The position numbers were made by a program, and so were the translations under genes. The notes under the pieces were generated by a model. The model saw only the letters and a list, made by a program, of their open reading frames with translations. It searched no databases and was not told where the DNA came from. A DNA stretch of 47,474 nucleotides, taken from assembly GCA_031270685.1 (NCBI GenBank), contig JAISXA010000099.1:1-47474 (forward strand), read 5' to 3'. This document shows positions 45,849 to 47,474 of the stretch, one piece after another. Positions within the stretch are counted from its first letter, which is position 1. Every line of letters begins with the position of its first letter. The stretch comes from Planctomycetota bacterium. Lineage in GTDB: Bacteria; Planctomycetota; SZUA-567.

Positions 45849-47474
45849 CTATTCCTGGGCGGCCTTCGCCCGCGCGGCGACCTGTTGCGCGATGTTCGCC
45901 GGAACCGCCTCGTAGTGCGAAAGTTCCATGGTGTAGGAGCCTTCGCCCTGGGTGATCGCCTTGAGGGTGGAACCATAATCGGCTACCTCGGCCAGCGGAA
46001 CCTGAGCCTTGAGCACCTGCATGTCGCCGAGCTGGTCGGTGCCGGTCGGCCGGCCTCGCCGGCTGGAAATGTCGCCGGAGATGTCGCCGAAGTACTGCGC
46101 GGGGAAGGCGATCTCGAGGTTGACGATCGGCTCGAGCAGCACCGGCTTGGCGCCCGGAACGATTTCCTTGAATCCCATTTCGCCGGCGATTTGAAAGGCG
46201 ATGTCCTTGGAGTCGACCGGATGCTCCTTGCCGAAGAAGAGTTCGACGACGGCGTCCACTATCGGATAGCCGGCGATCGGCCCCTTTTCCAACGCCTTCT
46301 TGACGCCTTTTTCGACCGAGGGGATGAACGGCCCGGAGATGACGCCGCCGACGATGGCGTTGACGAATTCGAACCCCTTGCCGCGTTCGTTCGGCTTGAT
46401 GCGGAGATGGACCTCGCCGAACTGGCCCGCGCCGCCGGATTGCTTCTTGTGGCGATAGCTGCCCTCGGCCTCCCTGGTGACGGTTTCGAGATAGGGAATC
46501 TTCGGCGGCCTGGTGTCGAGTTCCATGCCGAAGCGGTTTTTGAGGCGCGATTGCATGACGTCAAGATGGTTCATGCCCATGCCGCGGATGACCTGCTCAT
46601 TGGTCTGTTCGTTGCGGGTGAATTCAAAAGTCGGATCCTCTTCGCAGAGGCGGTGGAGGTTGGAGCTCATTTTCTGCTCGTCGCCCCGGTTCTTGGGGGC
46701 GACGGCGAGGCCGGTCATCGGCTTCGGGAACGGCGGGCGCGCCAGCCGCCAGCCGCCGGACGAGTACAGGGTGTCGCCGATGTGCAGGTTGTCGATCTTC
46801 GCCACGCCGACGATGTCGCCGGCGATTGCGTCGGGCACGTCCTCGCGCTTCTCGCCCTGGGCTCGGAACAGTTGGGCGATCTTCTCCGGCTTGCCGGTGG
46901 CGGAGACGTTAATCTGCGACTTCGCCTCGAGCCTGCCGCTGAAGACGCGCAAGTACGCCATCTTGCCGACGTGGGCGTCGGAGACGATCTTGAACACTTG
47001 CGCGAGGAACGGGCCGTCCTCCTTCGGTTCGACGGCGGAGGTTTCGTCCGAATCCTCCTTCACCAGCTTGCGGCGGGAAAGCAGCGGGCTCGGGCCAAAC
47101 CCGGCGACGACGTCCAGAAATTCCTTTACGCCCAGATCCTTCTCCGCCGCGAGCATGAATACGGGAATGACCGTGCCGGCCATGATCGCCTTGGGAAGGA
47201 CGGCTTCCAACTCCTCCTTGGAGATTTCGCCGGATTCAAGGTATTTCTCCATCAATTCGTCGTCCGCCTCGACGGCGTTTTCGACAATCTGCCGCTTGAG
47301 TTCAGCGGCTTCGCCCCCGGGGTTGTCGACCATCACCGGCTTGACGCCGGCGAAAGAGGCGCCTTCTCCGTCCGCGACGACGAAAGGAACGCATTTGGGG
47401 CCGAAATTCTTCCGCAGTGCGGAGAGGACTTCCTGGCTGTTGACGTTTTCGCCGTCCATGCGGGCGATGACGAC
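45849..47474 (-). CDS. Second, divergent EF-G-type GTPase (5' part outside window)
   Basis: About 541 C-terminal residues are visible; the frame continues past the window edge, so the P-loop is not seen. Recognisable parts are the domain I end (LMEKYLESGEI), domain II (AQVFKIVSDAHVGKMAYLRV), domain III/IV (VIRGMGMNHLDVMQSRL; SYRHKKQSGGAGQFGEVHLRI) and domain V (ISSRRGRPTGTDQLGDMQVL, YGSTLKAITQGEGSYTMELSHYE). It differs from the fusA product and resembles the EF-G2 type, whose role in translation is debated and may be ribosome recycling or alternate conditions. It is upstream of rpmE in the same direction. Conservation is high enough that it should be functional. Confidence 0.9.
   Translation of the reverse strand, partial: VVIARMDGENVNSQEVLSALRKNFGPKCVPFVVADGEGASFAGVKPVMVDNPGGEAAELKRQIVENAVEADDELMEKYLESGEISKEELEAVLPKAIMAGTVIPVFMLAAEKDLGVKEFLDVVAGFGPSPLLSRRKLVKEDSDETSAVEPKEDGPFLAQVFKIVSDAHVGKMAYLRVFSGRLEAKSQINVSATGKPEKIAQLFRAQGEKREDVPDAIAGDIVGVAKIDNLHIGDTLYSSGGWRLARPPFPKPMTGLAVAPKNRGDEQKMSSNLHRLCEEDPTFEFTRNEQTNEQVIRGMGMNHLDVMQSRLKNRFGMELDTRPPKIPYLETVTREAEGSYRHKKQSGGAGQFGEVHLRIKPNERGKGFEFVNAIVGGVISGPFIPSVEKGVKKALEKGPIAGYPIVDAVVELFFGKEHPVDSKDIAFQIAGEMGFKEIVPGAKPVLLEPIVNLEIAFPAQYFGDISGDISSRRGRPTGTDQLGDMQVLKAQVPLAEVADYGSTLKAITQGEGSYTMELSHYEAVPANIAQQVAARAKAAQE

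Overview
The window is a GC-rich bacterial chromosome segment with tight operons and many 4-bp ATGA gene overlaps. A KdsD-type arabinose-5-phosphate isomerase (start of Kdo/LPS synthesis) points to a Gram-negative cell. HydE, LarE, a radical SAM RiPP system and several sugar importers suggest an anaerobe living on carbohydrates. I cannot fix the phylum from the sequence; PVC-type (Lentisphaerota/Verrucomicrobiota) or Spirochaetota-like lineages would fit. No rRNA, tRNA, CRISPR array, phage or transposase gene was found.

Layout. (1) 1-4.45 kb: ileS-purN-kdsD on the minus strand, with a good sigma70-type promoter. (2) 4.8-23 kb, a carbohydrate island: a UlaE-type epimerase; a ribose-class ABC importer (binding protein, permease, ATPase, second permease) followed by an SDR dehydrogenase and DeoC aldolase; an ACT-domain protein; a GAF-GGDEF protein; a second SDR; then, on the minus strand, a DeoR repressor and a second ribose-class importer with a class II aldolase and an FGGY kinase. 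Together they look like uptake, oxidation, phosphorylation and aldol cleavage of pentoses, polyols or deoxysugars. (3) 23.2-25.9 kb: a metal P-type ATPase operon (DUF6110-like protein, P1B-like ATPase without the usual CPC motif, HMA-like peptide) with a palindrome over its probable promoter. (4) 26.3-29.2 kb: a compact RiPP locus with a Cys-rich precursor carrying three (A/S)CG-x-x-CG units, a radical SAM/SPASM maturase, a nitroreductase, and a divergent HxlR regulator. (5) 29.2-35.9 kb: a sulfur region. Two transsulfuration PLP enzymes diverge, across a 34-bp dyad, from an operon of ThiF/MoeB-rhodanese, MnmA-like, HydE-like and LarE genes. (6) 36-47.5 kb: translation genes (fusA, rpsP, ffh, prmC, prfA, rpmE, a second EF-G) with a DUF4912 protein and small unknowns.

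The most distinctive non-coding content is two dispersed structured repeat families. Family A (about 133 bp, five copies) and family B (198 bp with about 20-bp terminal inverted repeats, three full copies plus solo hairpins) each contain two hairpins. Their loops, typically AAACCGCC and GGCGGTTT, are mutually complementary, and in one family A copy both loops change together so that pairing is kept. Three family A copies end 30-35 bp before a start codon. With the RiPP locus and the sulfur-transfer cluster, these are the best candidates for undescribed biology here.
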